A stretch of 64,000 nt of DNA from Lysinibacillus capsici (lineage in GTDB: Bacteria > Bacillota > Bacilli > Bacillales_A > Planococcaceae): positions 186,001 to 250,000 of the forward strand of contig NZ_PXXX01000018.1 in the NCBI RefSeq assembly GCF_003367505.1, read 5' to 3'. Below, in pieces: positions 45,859 to 56,420 of this stretch (position 1 is its first letter; each line of letters opens with the position of its first letter). The notes under the pieces were generated by a model. That model saw only the letters and a program-made list of their open reading frames with translations, made no database searches and was not told the origin of the DNA. The translations under genes were made by a program, and so were the position numbers.

Positions 45859-47628
45859 TTATTTTCTAAATGGTTTGATAGCCAGGCTTAGTTCACTTAG
45901 TTGCTCAGGAGATACTTCGCTTGGTGCTTCTGTCATCAAGCAGCTTGCACTAGCTGTTTTAGGGAATGCGATTGTATCGCGTAAATTAGTACGACCTGCT
46001 AATAGCATAACGAAGCGATCAAGACCAAAGGCAAGACCTGCATGTGGTGGTACGCCGTATTCAAACGCTTCTAATAGGAAGCCAAATTGTGCTTGTGCTT
46101 CTTCTTCTGAGAAGCCAAGTAATTCAAACATTTTCTCTTGTAGGTCACGTTCGTAAATACGTAATGAACCACCACCAAGTTCATAGCCGTTTAAAACGAT
46201 ATCATATGCTTGTGCACGTACTGCTGCAGGGTCTGTGTCCATTAACGCTATATCTTCATCAAACGGGCGTGTGAATGGATGGTGTGCTGCATAGTAGCGT
46301 CCATCTTCCTCAGAGTATTCGAATAATGGCCAATCAGTAATCCAAAGGAAAGCAAATTGTGATTCATCGATCAGATTTAAATCTTGTCCTAATTTTGTAC
46401 GAAGAGCACCTAATGAAGCTGCTACAACATCGGCTTTATCTGCTACAAATACTAGAATATCGCCAACTTCTGCTCCCATACGCTCGATTAAAGCTGCTGC
46501 TAATGCCTCGTCAAAGAATTTCGCAATTGGTCCGTTTAAGCCTTCTTCTGTTACCTTTAACCAGGCAAGACCTTTTGCTCCGTAAATCCCAACGAATTTT
46601 GTTAACTCGTCCATGTCTTTACGAGAATATTTGTCAGCTGCACCTTTAATATTGATACTTTTCACTTGTTTTCCTTGTGCAACCGTATCAGCAAATACTT
46701 TGAAATTACAGCCTTCAAAAATATCATTTAACGCCACAAGCTCTAATCCAAAACGTACATCTGGCTTATCTGAACCATAACGATCCATTGCTTCTTGGTA
46801 TTTCATGCGCTGGAATGGTGCAGGAATGTCGATTCCTTTTACTTCTTTCATAACCGCTTGAATTAATCGCTCGTTCATTTCTAATACTTCTTCTTGTGTT
46901 AAGAAGCTCGTTTCAATGTCCACCTGTGTAAACTCTGGTTGACGGTCAGCACGTAAATCTTCGTCACGGAAGCAACGCGCAATTTGGAAGTACTTTTCAA
47001 AACCAGCAACCATTAATAATTGCTTAAATAATTGAGGTGATTGTGGTAAGGCATAAAATTCACCTTCATGTACACGTGAAGGAACTAAATAGTCTCGAGC
47101 ACCCTCTGGCGTTGATTTTGTTAAAATTGGTGTTTCAACTTCTAAGAATCCTTCATTTTGTAGGAAGTTACGAATTGTACGTGTCACATCAGAACGCATT
47201 TTGAAAGTATCGAACATTACGGGACGACGTAAGTCTAGATAACGATATTTTAAACGTAAATCTTCTGATACATCTGTACGATCTTCGATTTGGAATGGCG
47301 TTGTTTTTGCCGTATTAATTACGACTAATTTTGTTGCTTCCACTTCAATTTTACCGTTTGGTACATTTGGGTTGATTTGATCCTCTGTACGAAGGATGAC
47401 TGTGCCTTCCACTTCGATCACATATTCACTACGCACTTTATCCGCTAATGCGTGTGCTTCTGCAACATCTGGACTAAACACAACTTGCGTAATACCTGTA
47501 CGGTCACGCAAATCAATAAAAATTAAACCACCAAGGTCACGACGACGCTGTACCCAACCTTTTAATACGACTTTTTCGCCTTGTAACGCTTCTGACAGCT
47601 CGTTACTAGCATGTGTTCTTGTAGCCAT
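45859..47628 (-). CDS. aspS: Aspartate-tRNA ligase
   Basis: This 589-residue class II synthetase has an N-terminal OB fold ([23 protein letters not shown]), catalytic motif 2 [21 protein letters not shown], and motif 3 [16 protein letters not shown]. The bacterial insertion domain lies between. ATG 47628 follows TTGGAGGAA; the frame is open 13 codons upstream. It is 65 bases downstream of hisS with no terminator between, so both should answer to the hisS T-box. Confidence 0.97.
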   Translation of the reverse strand: MATRTHASNELSEALQGEKVVLKGWVQRRRDLGGLIFIDLRDRTGITQVVFSPDVAEAHALADKVRSEYVIEVEGTVILRTEDQINPNVPNGKIEVEATKLVVINTAKTTPFQIEDRTDVSEDLRLKYRYLDLRRPVMFDTFKMRSDVTRTIRNFLQNEGFLEVETPILTKSTPEGARDYLVPSRVHEGEFYALPQSPQLFKQLLMVAGFEKYFQIARCFRDEDLRADRQPEFTQVDIETSFLTQEEVLEMNERLIQAVMKEVKGIDIPAPFQRMKYQEAMDRYGSDKPDVRFGLELVALNDIFEGCNFKVFADTVAQGKQVKSINIKGAADKYSRKDMDELTKFVGIYGAKGLAWLKVTEEGLNGPIAKFFDEALAAALIERMGAEVGDILVFVADKADVVAASLGALRTKLGQDLNLIDESQFAFLWITDWPLFEYSEEDGRYYAAHHPFTRPFDEDIALMDTDPAAVRAQAYDIVLNGYELGGGSLRIYERDLQEKMFELLGFSEEEAQAQFGFLLEAFEYGVPPHAGLAFGLDRFVMLLAGRTNLRDTIAFPKTASASCLMTEAPSEVSPEQLSELSLAIKPFRK

Positions 47629-47693
47629 TGTTAAATTCCTCCAAAATATCTTCAATTTATGTAGCATTTCCTAGAAATGCCCTCTGTCTATTT

Positions 47694-48962
47694 TTAAGCT
47701 TTTTGTGTTAAATAGTTCACTAACTCTGAGAACGCCACTTTGTGCTGCTCCCCAGATTCCATATGTTTTACAGCCGCTGCTTGCTCTTCAAGTTCTGTTT
47801 CGCCAAGAACAAGCGTATATTTTGCACCTAGTCGATCCGCTGATTTCATTTGAGCTTTCATTTTACGGTCTAAATAATCCATCTCTGTCGCAAGTCCCTT
47901 CGCTCGGAAAGTGCTTGTCAGCTCAACAGCCTTTTGCTTCGCTTCATCGCCCATTGCAATAATGTAAACATCTAGCCCTGAAGCTGTGTCTAATTCAACA
48001 CCCTCCGCTTCAAGTGCCAGCAACAAACGCTCAATACTTAATGCAAAACCTATACCTGGTACATCTGGACCGCCAATTTCTTGCACTAATCCATTGTAGC
48101 GTCCACCACCACATAATGTTGTAATAGCACCAAAGCCTGATGCTGTGGACATAATTTCAAAAGTTGTGTGATTATAATAATCAAGTCCTCGTACAAGATT
48201 TGGATCGACCTCATATGAAATACCCAATGTATCTAAGTACGATTTCACTTGAGCGAAATAAGCAGCTGACTCTTCTGTTAAGAAATCAGTTAACGCTGGA
48301 GCCGTTTGCATTAATGGATGCTCACGATCTACCTTACAATCTAAAATCCGCAATGGATTCTTTTGTAAACGATTTTGACAGTCTGAGCAAAATTCATGAA
48401 TATGTGGCTCAAAATGCTGTAATAAAGCAGTACGATGTGTATCACGTGTTTCTTTATCGCCAAGAGAATTAATCACTAATTTTAAATCCTTTAAACCCGC
48501 TGATTCGTAGACGTCCATAGCAAGAGCAATGACTTCTGCATCAATCGCAGGATCTGCTGAACCAATTGCTTCTACTCCAAACTGTACAAATTGACGATAA
48601 CGACCAGCCTGTTGGCGCTCATAGCGGAACATTGGTCCTAAATAAGAAAGCTTAACTGGCTGATCAGGAGCACCAAACATTTTATGCTCCACATAGGCAC
48701 GTACGACACCAGCCGTATTTTCTGGACGTAGTGTTAATGAACGCCCTCCACGATCTTCAAATGTATACATTTCCTTTTGTACAACATCAGTTGTTTCCCC
48801 AACACCACGTGCAAATAGATCCGTTTGCTCGAAAATTGGTGTGCGAATTTCGTTATAGCGATAAACACGACAAATATCACGAATAATCGCTTCAACTTTT
48901 TGCCATTTTTCAGATTGACCTGGCAAAATATCTTGTGTCCCTCGTGGCACTTTAAAACTCAT
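47694..48962 (-). CDS. hisS: Histidine-tRNA ligase
   Basis: This 422-residue class II synthetase has [10 protein letters not shown] at the start, [21 protein letters not shown], motif 2 around [19 protein letters not shown], the histidine-specific [14 protein letters not shown], and [14 protein letters not shown]. The C-terminal anticodon domain follows. It is first in the hisS-aspS operon behind a T-box leader. Confidence 0.97.
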   Translation of the reverse strand: MSFKVPRGTQDILPGQSEKWQKVEAIIRDICRVYRYNEIRTPIFEQTDLFARGVGETTDVVQKEMYTFEDRGGRSLTLRPENTAGVVRAYVEHKMFGAPDQPVKLSYLGPMFRYERQQAGRYRQFVQFGVEAIGSADPAIDAEVIALAMDVYESAGLKDLKLVINSLGDKETRDTHRTALLQHFEPHIHEFCSDCQNRLQKNPLRILDCKVDREHPLMQTAPALTDFLTEESAAYFAQVKSYLDTLGISYEVDPNLVRGLDYYNHTTFEIMSTASGFGAITTLCGGGRYNGLVQEIGGPDVPGIGFALSIERLLLALEAEGVELDTASGLDVYIIAMGDEAKQKAVELTSTFRAKGLATEMDYLDRKMKAQMKSADRLGAKYTLVLGETELEEQAAAVKHMESGEQHKVAFSELVNYLTQKA

Positions 48963-48989
48963 GTAATTCCCTCCTATATTGATTGCTTA

Positions 48990-49123
48990 TGATAGAGCAG
49001 CTGTAGTCCCACTTTGAGCGAATGCATGCTTTGGTTGAGCAAATTTTTGTCCGGTTGGAGCGGGTTACAGCCTTGATGAGCGCTTTTCATACTAATTAGA
49101 GCGCCTTCCCCTCTTTTCTGAGC
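48990..49123. repeat. GAGC array with 21-nt period in the hisS leader
   Basis: GAGC occurs at 48995, 49016, 49037, 49058, 49078, 49099 and 49120. The spacings are 21, 21, 21, 20, 21 and 21. The units are degenerate between the GAGC words. The array lies between the T-box terminator and hisS, so it is transcribed into the 5' untranslated region when antitermination occurs. Confidence 0.8.
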
Positions 49124-49164
49124 AAAAACAACAATCCCTCTTAAAAAACTCATTACTTTTTGAA

Positions 49165-49450
49165 CAACAAAAAAGCTCTCGTCCCTTGCAATAGCAAGGG
49201 ACGAGAGCTGTATAAGCTTCCGCGGTTCCACCCTAGTTGACACAAATGATTACATGTGTCCTCCTCTTAATCGGATAACGGCCGATTCCGTTTTTTCCTA
49301 CTAGGCACTGCTTTTCAGAAAAAAGCCTCTCAAGTGTTATTCACGTTATACATTTTTGTAGGAAAGATTGCAGCCTAAGTCTTTCCCTCTCTTTTCCAAT
49401 AGTGGTATACGCTACTTGCTTGGTCATAAGCGATTAATCATTTTTCGATT
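49165..49450 (-). ncRNA. T-box riboswitch of the hisS-aspS operon
   Basis: The T-box core CTAGGGTGGAACCGCGG is at about 49224-49240 on the minus strand. It is followed by a perfect 16-bp terminator stem, AGCTCTCGTCCCTTGC with its complement (49174-49209), and a T run. Upstream the stem I region holds GAATAACACTTGAGAG. The specifier can be read as CAC (His) or, by alignment with the alaS leader, AAC followed by A (Asn). Confidence 0.93.
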
Positions 49451-49457
49451 ACCCTTT

Positions 49458-49486
49458 ATGTTAGTCACTAGCCAAAGCAATGTCAA
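49458..49486 (-). promoter_or_regulatory. Sigma-A promoter of the hisS leader
   Basis: TTGACA (49486-49481) and TAACAT (49463-49458) are 17 bases apart, and a TGAC-rich spacer precedes the -10 box. The start is near 49451. Confidence 0.85.
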
Positions 49487-49600
49487 CTATTTTTGTATTT
49501 TTCATCAGTCTATGTTGAAAATAACTAATTCTGTTACCATTTTACCACGAATTTTATGATAAAAGCATGGTAAAATAGCACAAGGAATAGGAGGAATCTG

Positions 49601-51187
49601 ATGAGGACAAAAATTTTACATAGTATAATCATCTTCGTACTAATGGTAACGATGGCGATGCCAAATAAGAACTTTGTTCAAAGAGCTTCCGCTGACACCA
49701 GTGATCTAAAAGTCGCTGGAACGATTCTTCATTTGCGAGAGGGTCCTGGATTGTCTTATCCCATTATTACGACTTTAGAAGAAGGTGACCCTTTAACCTC
49801 AATCGGTCGAGAAGGTGATTGGTACCAAGTCAAAGCAGGCAATTACGAAGGATGGGTTGCCTCTTGGCTGACAGCACCTACTAATGCTAAACAAGTGATC
49901 GACAAAACCGTCATTTCACAAGTTGACCGTTTAAATATTCGAACAGAACCAGATATCTCTTCAGCTGTTCTTGGTCAACTTTCAACTGGTAACCAAGCAA
50001 ACCTCGTTGAAGAAAATGGAGAATGGGCAAAAATCGATTGGAATGGACTAACAGGATGGGTGTCGAAGGATTATGTCACGATCAACGATAACCCTAAAAA
50101 AGAAACAGAACCCAAAGAAGATGCTGTAGAAGTAACCACTACAACCACGGCACCCGCTAACAAAGATACAACCTTCACCATTTTAGTGGACACCCTTAAT
50201 GTTCGTAAGAAGCCAGATTTGAATGCTAAAAAAATCGGCACAGCAACAAAAGGACAAGCCTTTAAAGTCCTCGCACATGAGCATAATTGGGTACAAATTC
50301 AGTACAATGATAAAAAAGTAGGTTGGGTCTATAGTTTTTACGGTACATTCTCTAATAAAGTAAAAAGTACCTCAAAAACATCAACTTCCAAAGAGTTAGA
50401 GTCTGTTACGATTATTTATAATGGGACAAACCTACGAACGGATGCCTCAACAGCAGCAGAAGTGGTTGAACGTGTAGATGCTGGTGTAAATTACCCGATA
50501 GTAGGCGTTAAAAATGATTTTTATGAAATACAAATAGACGACGAAAAAACAGCTTTTGTCGCGAACTGGGTGGTCACAACAAGTTCCAATAAAGCGACAA
50601 GTCCACAGAAAGAAAAGGAAGAGCCTCGCAAAAAAGGTACTTTAACTGGATTAACGATAGTTGTTGATGCTGGTCACGGTGGAAATGATCATGGCACAAC
50701 TGGTCAACGAGGTACAGAGGAAAAGGGCATTACTTTAAAAACGGCTACTTTGCTTGCTTCCAAGTTAAGTGCTGCTGGCGCAAACGTTGTCATGACGAGA
50801 GAATCGGATGAATATGTGGCATTGCGTAAGCGTGTATCGATTGCCCATCAATATGAGGCAGATGCCTTTATTAGCCTTCATTATGATGCGACAGATGATA
50901 GCTCCATTAACGGCTTCACATCCTATTATATGAATAGCAATCAAAAAGGGCTTGCTGAAGCAATTCATGATGGTCTTTCCAGTAAACTAGATTTAAGAGA
51001 CCGTGGTACACAACAAGGAAATTATTTAGTTTTACGAGAGAATCGTCAAAAGGCCGTCCTTATTGAGTTAGGCTTTTTAAGTAATTCCAGTGAGGAGCGC
51101 GTCATTACAACAGCTAAATTCCGCGAACAAGCGACTCTTGGTATTTATCAGGGAATTCTCAACTACTTTAATGAACAAGATGAATAA
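49601..51187 (+). CDS. yrvJ: Secreted N-acetylmuramoyl-L-alanine amidase with SH3b repeats (YrvJ type)
   Basis: This 528-residue cell-wall hydrolase has a signal peptide (MRTKILHSIIIFVLMVTMA, cleavage near residue 31). Four bacterial SH3 domains follow at about residues 35-90, 108-160, 194-248 and 270-325, each with the LNIRTEPD or LREGPGLSYPI type of motif. The C-terminal Amidase_3 domain starts near 350, with zinc ligands in VVDAGHGGNDHG, the glutamate in TEEKGITL and the histidine in FISLHYDA, and the catalytic glutamate in VLIELGFLSN. ATG 49601 follows AGGAGG. It is divergent from hisS. Confidence 0.93.
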   Translation: MRTKILHSIIIFVLMVTMAMPNKNFVQRASADTSDLKVAGTILHLREGPGLSYPIITTLEEGDPLTSIGREGDWYQVKAGNYEGWVASWLTAPTNAKQVIDKTVISQVDRLNIRTEPDISSAVLGQLSTGNQANLVEENGEWAKIDWNGLTGWVSKDYVTINDNPKKETEPKEDAVEVTTTTTAPANKDTTFTILVDTLNVRKKPDLNAKKIGTATKGQAFKVLAHEHNWVQIQYNDKKVGWVYSFYGTFSNKVKSTSKTSTSKELESVTIIYNGTNLRTDASTAAEVVERVDAGVNYPIVGVKNDFYEIQIDDEKTAFVANWVVTTSSNKATSPQKEKEEPRKKGTLTGLTIVVDAGHGGNDHGTTGQRGTEEKGITLKTATLLASKLSAAGANVVMTRESDEYVALRKRVSIAHQYEADAFISLHYDATDDSSINGFTSYYMNSNQKGLAEAIHDGLSSKLDLRDRGTQQGNYLVLRENRQKAVLIELGFLSNSSEERVITTAKFREQATLGIYQGILNYFNEQDE

Positions 51188-51189
51188 GC

Positions 51190-51228
51190 AAAAAAAGCTG
51201 CGGATGATAACATCCACAGCTTTTTTAT
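51190..51228. terminator. Bidirectional terminator between the amidase and yfcC-like genes
   Basis: AAAAAAAGCTG and CAGCTTTTTT flank a stem with GGATG/CATCC, giving A/T tracts on both sides of a hairpin between convergent genes. Confidence 0.85.
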
Positions 51229-51230
51229 AT

Positions 51231-52637
51231 TTAAGATATTCCTAATGCTACCGCAGCAATTAGCGCCAGACAGGCAATCAATGCCCACCCAAGAATCATC
51301 TTCCAGATAAACTTAATCCACTTTTCATATGGGATACCTGCAACAGCTAAATACGCCATTAATGCAGACGAAGTAGGAATAATAGAGTTCGTTAAGGAAT
51401 CCCCATATTGGAAGGCTAAAACAGCCACTTGTCGCTCTAATCCTAGTAAATCAGTGATTGGAATCATAATCGGCATTGTTGCAGCTGCCTGTCCACTACC
51501 AGATGAAATAAATAAATTCAAAAGAGCTTGGATAAATAACATGCCGATTGCACTGATAGCATGTGGCAAATGTCCAATTGTTTCTGATGCTGCATAAACG
51601 ATTGTATCAATAATTTTCCCCTGCTCTAAAACAACTGTAATAGCACGGGCAAAACCTACAATTAAAGCACCAAATGTTACGGCCTTGGCTCCCTCAATAA
51701 AGGAATCAAAGATAGTAGCAGGTTTTAAACCACCAATTAATCCTGCAAATAACCCCATTATTAAAAAGGATGCAGTTAGCTGCGTTAAGAACCAGCCCCA
51801 GTTAAAGACACCATAAATATTAAAGCCAATCCCACAAGCCATGACAATAAATACGAATTTATGCTTGCCTGTTAATGCAGGAATGTCAATCGCTGAAACA
51901 TTGGATTTAGCTTTTTGCTCAATATCGTAAATAACGCTTGCTTGAGGATTCTTTTTCACCTTAAAAGCATAGCGAGATACATAGAAAATAGCAAAACTTA
52001 ATACAAAAACATAGACAACAGCACGGAAGCCAATCCCTGAGAATAATGGTACATCCGCTAAGGATTGTGCTACACCTACCGTAAAGGGATTAAGCATTCC
52101 TCCAAAAAATCCACTGGCGGCACCAAGTGTAATCATGGCTGTTCCTGTTACAGCATCAAAGCCCATCGCGCGTGCAATGGCCACACCAATTGGTACGAAA
52201 ATAATAGTTTCTTCCGCCATCCCCATTGTAAAACCACCAACAGAGAATAAAATCATCGATAAAGGAATCAGTAATTTCTCTCTGCCCTCTAAAGCTTTTA
52301 CTCCTTTATAAACACCAGCCTCAATAGCACCTGTAGAACGAATAATACCAAATACACCACTGACTAAAAAAATGTAGAAAATAATTTGAGCCCCTTTTTC
52401 GAGACCCATTGGAACCGCTGTAAACATTTCAAAAAAGGAAACTGGCTCACTCTCAATATGATGATAGCTTCCATCTACAACGAGCATTCGCCCTTCTTCA
52501 TCCTCTACACGTTCAAACTCACCCGCTGGTATAATATAGCTTGCAATACCTGCTAAAAAAATAATAGCAAAAATAATCGTATATGTATGAGGTACTTTCA
52601 ACCAGCTTTTCTTCTTGACCCCCTGTTCATTTTCCAT
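51231..52637 (-). CDS. YfcC-family (DcuC superfamily) membrane transporter
   Basis: This 468-residue protein has about 11-12 hydrophobic segments. It opens KVPHTYTIIFAIIFLAGIASYIIPAGEF, a family signature, and has GGFTMGMAEETIIFVPIGVAIA and the re-entrant-like GSGQAAATMPIMIPITDLLG. Relatives carry C4-dicarboxylates, basic amino acids or short peptides; the substrate here cannot be told. It is monocistronic with its own promoter. Confidence 0.85.
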   Translation of the reverse strand: MENEQGVKKKSWLKVPHTYTIIFAIIFLAGIASYIIPAGEFERVEDEEGRMLVVDGSYHHIESEPVSFFEMFTAVPMGLEKGAQIIFYIFLVSGVFGIIRSTGAIEAGVYKGVKALEGREKLLIPLSMILFSVGGFTMGMAEETIIFVPIGVAIARAMGFDAVTGTAMITLGAASGFFGGMLNPFTVGVAQSLADVPLFSGIGFRAVVYVFVLSFAIFYVSRYAFKVKKNPQASVIYDIEQKAKSNVSAIDIPALTGKHKFVFIVMACGIGFNIYGVFNWGWFLTQLTASFLIMGLFAGLIGGLKPATIFDSFIEGAKAVTFGALIVGFARAITVVLEQGKIIDTIVYAASETIGHLPHAISAIGMLFIQALLNLFISSGSGQAAATMPIMIPITDLLGLERQVAVLAFQYGDSLTNSIIPTSSALMAYLAVAGIPYEKWIKFIWKMILGWALIACLALIAAVALGIS

Positions 52638-52678
52638 TAAATCACGCTCCTTTTTCTGATTTAGACATTAGCAGTATA

Positions 52679-52736
52679 TTGTCGCTATTTGTCGCTAATT
52701 GAAAATAAATATACATGAGTTTAAATTTATTGTAAA
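52679..52736 (-). promoter_or_regulatory. Promoter and direct repeats upstream of the yfcC-like gene
   Basis: TTTACA (52736-52731) and TATATT (52713-52708) have a 17-base spacer. Just downstream the word TAGCGACAA occurs twice, eleven bases apart (52679-52699). This fits a regulator site, unidentified, overlapping the transcription start. Confidence 0.6.
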
Positions 52737-52782
52737 GTATTAATTTTCTATTATTTCTGAAAGCACACGCTATCTTTCCTAA

Positions 52783-52998
52783 TTAAACCTCTTGTTCCTC
52801 TTCTATAAACATGGAAAATTTTATACACATACTCAAATAATAATGGGCATTTTCAACATTATTTTTTGTTTTCCAAAATAATAATTTCATCGTATATGAC
52901 GAATTGTTTTTATTAAGGCAGGAGCAATATGCAGCGGTGTTAGAAATGATAAAGTTTGTATGGATTGTCCTTAAATGCTTTTTATTCATGAACTTCAT
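52783..52998 (-). CDS. Possible 71-residue small protein
   Basis: ATG 52998 has a good site (AAGGGG, six bases upstream) and opens a frame of 71 codons. The product is basic at the start (MKFMNKKHLRTIH) and acidic at the end (FIEEEQEV), with no recognised domain. There is no nearby terminator. The region 52638-53259 otherwise holds only the promoter noted upstream of the transporter and AT-rich DNA. The frame could be fortuitous. Confidence 0.3.
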   Translation of the reverse strand: MKFMNKKHLRTIHTNFIISNTAAYCSCLNKNNSSYTMKLLFWKTKNNVENAHYYLSMCIKFSMFIEEEQEV

Positions 52999-53213
52999 AA
53001 AGATCCCCTTATTACTGGGATGAAAGACATCAAAGGTTGTAAGTAGAATGGAAATCGTAGGTTAACTATCCATGAGGAATCAAATGGACTTTCTTACATA
53101 TCGTTTATATTTTTTTAAAAAAATAATATTCAAAGAGTAGAAACTGTTTTAATAGTTTTTATCTCTTCGAAATAAATTTGCTATTTAGGTATTTTTATTT
53201 GCCCTAAACAAAT

Positions 53214-53251
53214 AAAAAAACCTTCTATCATTTATTATGATTTGAAGGTTC
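53214..53251 (-). terminator. Terminator of yuzF
   Basis: The stem AACCTTC...GAAGGTT with inner ATCAT/ATGAT is followed on the minus strand by seven T. Confidence 0.85.
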
Positions 53252-53259
53252 ATATTTTC

Positions 53260-53475
53260 TCATTTTTTTGTAGTTTCCAATGTAACCCATACAATTTCCT
53301 CCATCCGAATGAAGAAAGGCGTACGATTTATCTCAAGAACCATATGGTCAGGTAGTATGGATAATAAAATACCTTGTTGAATATTTTTTTCTGTTTGCAC
53401 AACTACTGCCTGACCAATCATCATGTTAAGAGTTTCGTATAAATATGGATTTGTTATACTTCTCGTCTGCGTCAT
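53260..53475 (-). CDS. yuzF: DUF2642 protein YuzF
   Basis: This 71-residue protein matches the YuzF family: NPYLYETLNMMIGQAVVVQT, GILLSILPDHMVLEI and TPFFIRMEEIVWV. The family consists of small sporulation-associated or unknown proteins in Bacillales; no reaction is known. ATG 53475 follows AGGAGTG; the upstream in-frame start at 53508 has no support. Confidence 0.8.
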   Translation of the reverse strand: MTQTRSITNPYLYETLNMMIGQAVVVQTEKNIQQGILLSILPDHMVLEINRTPFFIRMEEIVWVTLETTKK

Positions 53476-53546
53476 GTTTAAGACACTCCTTCCTATAAAA
53501 CTAACCATACTCTTTAGTATATGAAGGAATTATAGGAAATGTTCCA

Positions 53547-53987
53547 TTATTTTGACTCTAGAAGAATTGTGACTGGACCATCATTAATTAGTGCTACATC
53601 CATCATGGCACCAAAAATACCTGTTTCCACATGTAAGCCTTGCTCGCGTAAAGCTTGATTAAAAGCCTCCCACATTGGCTCAGCTGCTTCCGGTCTAGCT
53701 GCATTGATAAAACTTGGACGATTCCCTTTTTTTGCATCCCCATACAATGTAAATTGTGAGACGGATAAAATAGCGCCCCCATGCTCTAAGATCGAATGAT
53801 TCATTTTTCCATCTGCATCTTCCCAGAGACGTAAATTGGCTACTTTTTTTGCTAAATAGGCAACATCCTCTTGTGTGTCTTCATGTGTGATTCCCACTAA
53901 AAGAACATAGCCATGATCAATTGCTCCTGTAACAGTTCCGTCCACTGTTACAGAGGCAGCTTTACTGCGCTGTAATACTACTTTCAT
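53547..53987 (-). CDS. dtd: D-aminoacyl-tRNA deacylase
   Basis: This 146-residue protein removes D-amino acids from tRNA. The signatures [23 protein letters not shown] and, at the C terminus, NDGPVTI are present, forming the chiral pocket with the Gly-cisPro element. It follows rel by 32 bases, the usual order in Bacillus (rel then dtd). Confidence 0.95.
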   Translation of the reverse strand: MKVVLQRSKAASVTVDGTVTGAIDHGYVLLVGITHEDTQEDVAYLAKKVANLRLWEDADGKMNHSILEHGGAILSVSQFTLYGDAKKGNRPSFINAARPEAAEPMWEAFNQALREQGLHVETGIFGAMMDVALINDGPVTILLESK

Positions 53988-54019
53988 GTACTAAACCCCA
54001 ATTCTATATTACCTATCAA

Positions 54020-56215
54020 TTAGTTAATGACACGTTGCACCGAATAAATATCAGGTGTTTGTTTAATTCGCTCAACTACTTTATGCAAATGTGAAATATT
54101 CGAAATAGAAATTGTTAAATGAATTGTTGCCATTTTATCACGGTCAGCACGACCACTTACTGCTAAAATATTCGTTTTCGTTTCACTAACAATTTGCATG
54201 ATTTCATTTAAAATGCCAGGTCTATCAAAAGCTGAAACCTCAATATCAACAGGGTATTCCTTTTTCTCAGGAATGACACCATGCTCCCATTCTACTTCAA
54301 TTAAGCGCTCCTGCTCATCCTCAATTTGAATATTTGGACAGTCCTCACGATGGACAGAAACACCTCTACCCTTCGTAATAAAACCTACAATATCATCACC
54401 AGGAACGGGCGTACAGCAGCGAGAAAGTCGAATGAGCATATTATCAATACCCTTTACAATAACACCCGATTCCGTACGTTTTTGTGGAATTGGATTTTTC
54501 ATTTTTTGTTCAATTTTCTCTAGTGCTTCTTCCTGCTCACGTTCTTTACGACGTTTTTCAGCTAAACGATTTACGACCTGTTGCGCAGTAATCCCATTCA
54601 CACCAACTGCAGCATACAAATCTTCTTCATTCGTATAGTTAAATTTGTCACATACCCGTTTTAGGTTTTCGGAGGACATCGTTTCCTTTAAATCGAAATC
54701 CTGAGCACGGATTTCTTTTTCAATCATTTCTTTACCTTTGACAATATTTTCTTCACGCAGGTGTCGTTTAAAGAATTGCTTTATCTTATTCTTCGCCTGC
54801 GAGGATTGAGCTATTTTTAGCCAATCGCGACTCGGACCAAAGGATTGTTTAGAAGTTAAAATTTCAATGATATCGCCCGTTTTTAATGGTGTATCAAGCG
54901 GTACCATCTTCCCATTGATTTTCGCTCCAATCGTACGATTTCCCACTTCGGAATGAACACGGTAGGCAAAATCAATAGGAACAGAACCTGCTGGTAATTC
55001 AATGACATCACCTTCAGGTGTAAAGACATAAACCATATCAGAAAATAAATCAAATTTTAAGGATTCCATAAATTCTTCTGCGTTGGAAGATTCATTTTGA
55101 AATTCTAAAATTTCACGGAACCACGTTAATTTTTGGTCGACATTCTGCTTTTGATGATCAACGTTTTTGCCTTCTTTATATGCCCAGTGCGCCGCAATCC
55201 CGTACTCTGCAATTTTGTGCATTTCCTTTGTACGAATCTGTACCTCCAACGGATCACCATAAGGTCCAATAACAGTCGTGTGTAGGGACTGGTACAGGTT
55301 TTGTTTTGGCATAGCAATATAGTCTTTAAAGCGTCCTGGCATTGGTTTCCAAAGTGTATGCACAATCCCTAATACGGCATAGCAATCTTTAATACTATCG
55401 ACAAGAACACGAATGGCTAATAAATCATAAATTTCATTAAACTGTTTCTTTTGTAACACCATTTTTCGATAGATACTGTAAATATGTTTTGGTCGACCAT
55501 AGACATCTGCGTCAATTTCAACCTCATTCAGTTGTGATTTCATCTCAGCCATCACATTTTCTAAATAAGCTTCACGTTCATCACGTTTTTTCTTCATCAG
55601 ACTGACAATACGATAATATTGTTGTGGGTTTAAATAGCGCAGTGCTGTATCTTCAAGCTCCCATTTTACAGTCGAAATTCCAAGACGATGAGCAAGTGGT
55701 GCAAAAATCTCGAGCGTCTCTTTTGAAATGCGTCGTTGCTTTTCAGCAGGTAAATGCTTTAACGTACGCATATTATGAAGACGGTCTGCTAGCTTAATGA
55801 GGATGACACGAATATCTTGCGCCATAGCCACAAACATTTTCCGATGATTTTCTGCCTGCTGCGCCTCTTTAGATAAATATTTAATTTTCCCTAGTTTGGT
55901 AACACCATCAACAAGCACGGCCACCTCTTCGCCAAATTCACGTACCAAATCATCCCGTGTAAAATCCGTATCTTCGACAACATCATGTAAAAAACCTGCC
56001 GCTACAGTTTCTGGGTCCATTTGTAATTCAGCTAGAATACCTGCTACTTGTACTGGGTGAATAATATACGGTTCACCAGAGCTACGGAATTGCTCAATAT
56101 GGGCATCCCTTGCTAATTCATATGCTTTTTTCACGAATGCGACATTTTCATCATTCATGTAGGATTTGACTAACTCAAAAACGTCCTCAGGAGTCAAAAT
56201 TTGCTCTTTCGCCAT
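54020..56215 (-). CDS. rel: Bifunctional (p)ppGpp synthetase/hydrolase Rel
   Basis: This 731-residue stringent-response enzyme has an HD hydrolase domain ([11 protein letters not shown] near residues 73-83), a synthetase domain with [13 protein letters not shown] and [19 protein letters not shown], the TGS domain ([25 protein letters not shown]), a zinc-finger region with [15 protein letters not shown], and a C-terminal ACT domain ([16 protein letters not shown]). Both catalytic domains look intact. It precedes dtd. A second, small synthetase (RelP) is at 27467. Confidence 0.97.
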   Translation of the reverse strand: MAKEQILTPEDVFELVKSYMNDENVAFVKKAYELARDAHIEQFRSSGEPYIIHPVQVAGILAELQMDPETVAAGFLHDVVEDTDFTRDDLVREFGEEVAVLVDGVTKLGKIKYLSKEAQQAENHRKMFVAMAQDIRVILIKLADRLHNMRTLKHLPAEKQRRISKETLEIFAPLAHRLGISTVKWELEDTALRYLNPQQYYRIVSLMKKKRDEREAYLENVMAEMKSQLNEVEIDADVYGRPKHIYSIYRKMVLQKKQFNEIYDLLAIRVLVDSIKDCYAVLGIVHTLWKPMPGRFKDYIAMPKQNLYQSLHTTVIGPYGDPLEVQIRTKEMHKIAEYGIAAHWAYKEGKNVDHQKQNVDQKLTWFREILEFQNESSNAEEFMESLKFDLFSDMVYVFTPEGDVIELPAGSVPIDFAYRVHSEVGNRTIGAKINGKMVPLDTPLKTGDIIEILTSKQSFGPSRDWLKIAQSSQAKNKIKQFFKRHLREENIVKGKEMIEKEIRAQDFDLKETMSSENLKRVCDKFNYTNEEDLYAAVGVNGITAQQVVNRLAEKRRKEREQEEALEKIEQKMKNPIPQKRTESGVIVKGIDNMLIRLSRCCTPVPGDDIVGFITKGRGVSVHREDCPNIQIEDEQERLIEVEWEHGVIPEKKEYPVDIEVSAFDRPGILNEIMQIVSETKTNILAVSGRADRDKMATIHLTISISNISHLHKVVERIKQTPDIYSVQRVIN

Positions 56216-56365
56216 AACATGTCCACCTTGCTCGTCAAATTTTTCAGATTAGATATAAACTTAATTGTATAAAATATTGTGGTCTATTGTAAAGAGACTG
56301 TATCATTTAGTTTAGTTAATCTCGTGAACAGTTCGAAAAATGGAAAAAATATTCTTCTTTTTAAT

Positions 56366-56402
56366 AAAAAAGACCCTCTGTGACTTCACGTCACAAAGAG
56401 TC
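56366..56402 (-). terminator. Terminator of psuK-psuG
   Basis: The stem GACYCTYTGTGAC with its complement around GTGAA is followed on the minus strand by TTTTTTA. Confidence 0.9.
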
Positions 56403-56420
56403 CTTGTTTCGACAAATTGA

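Noticed and set aside
48990..49123. CRISPR array reading of the GAGC words
   Set aside because: Only four to five bases are shared per unit, far too short for a CRISPR repeat.
48974..49243. An 89-codon open frame upstream of hisS on the minus strand
   Set aside because: It runs through the T-box terminator and the 21-nt GAGC array, has no ribosome binding site, and the array period of 21 nt explains why it stays open.
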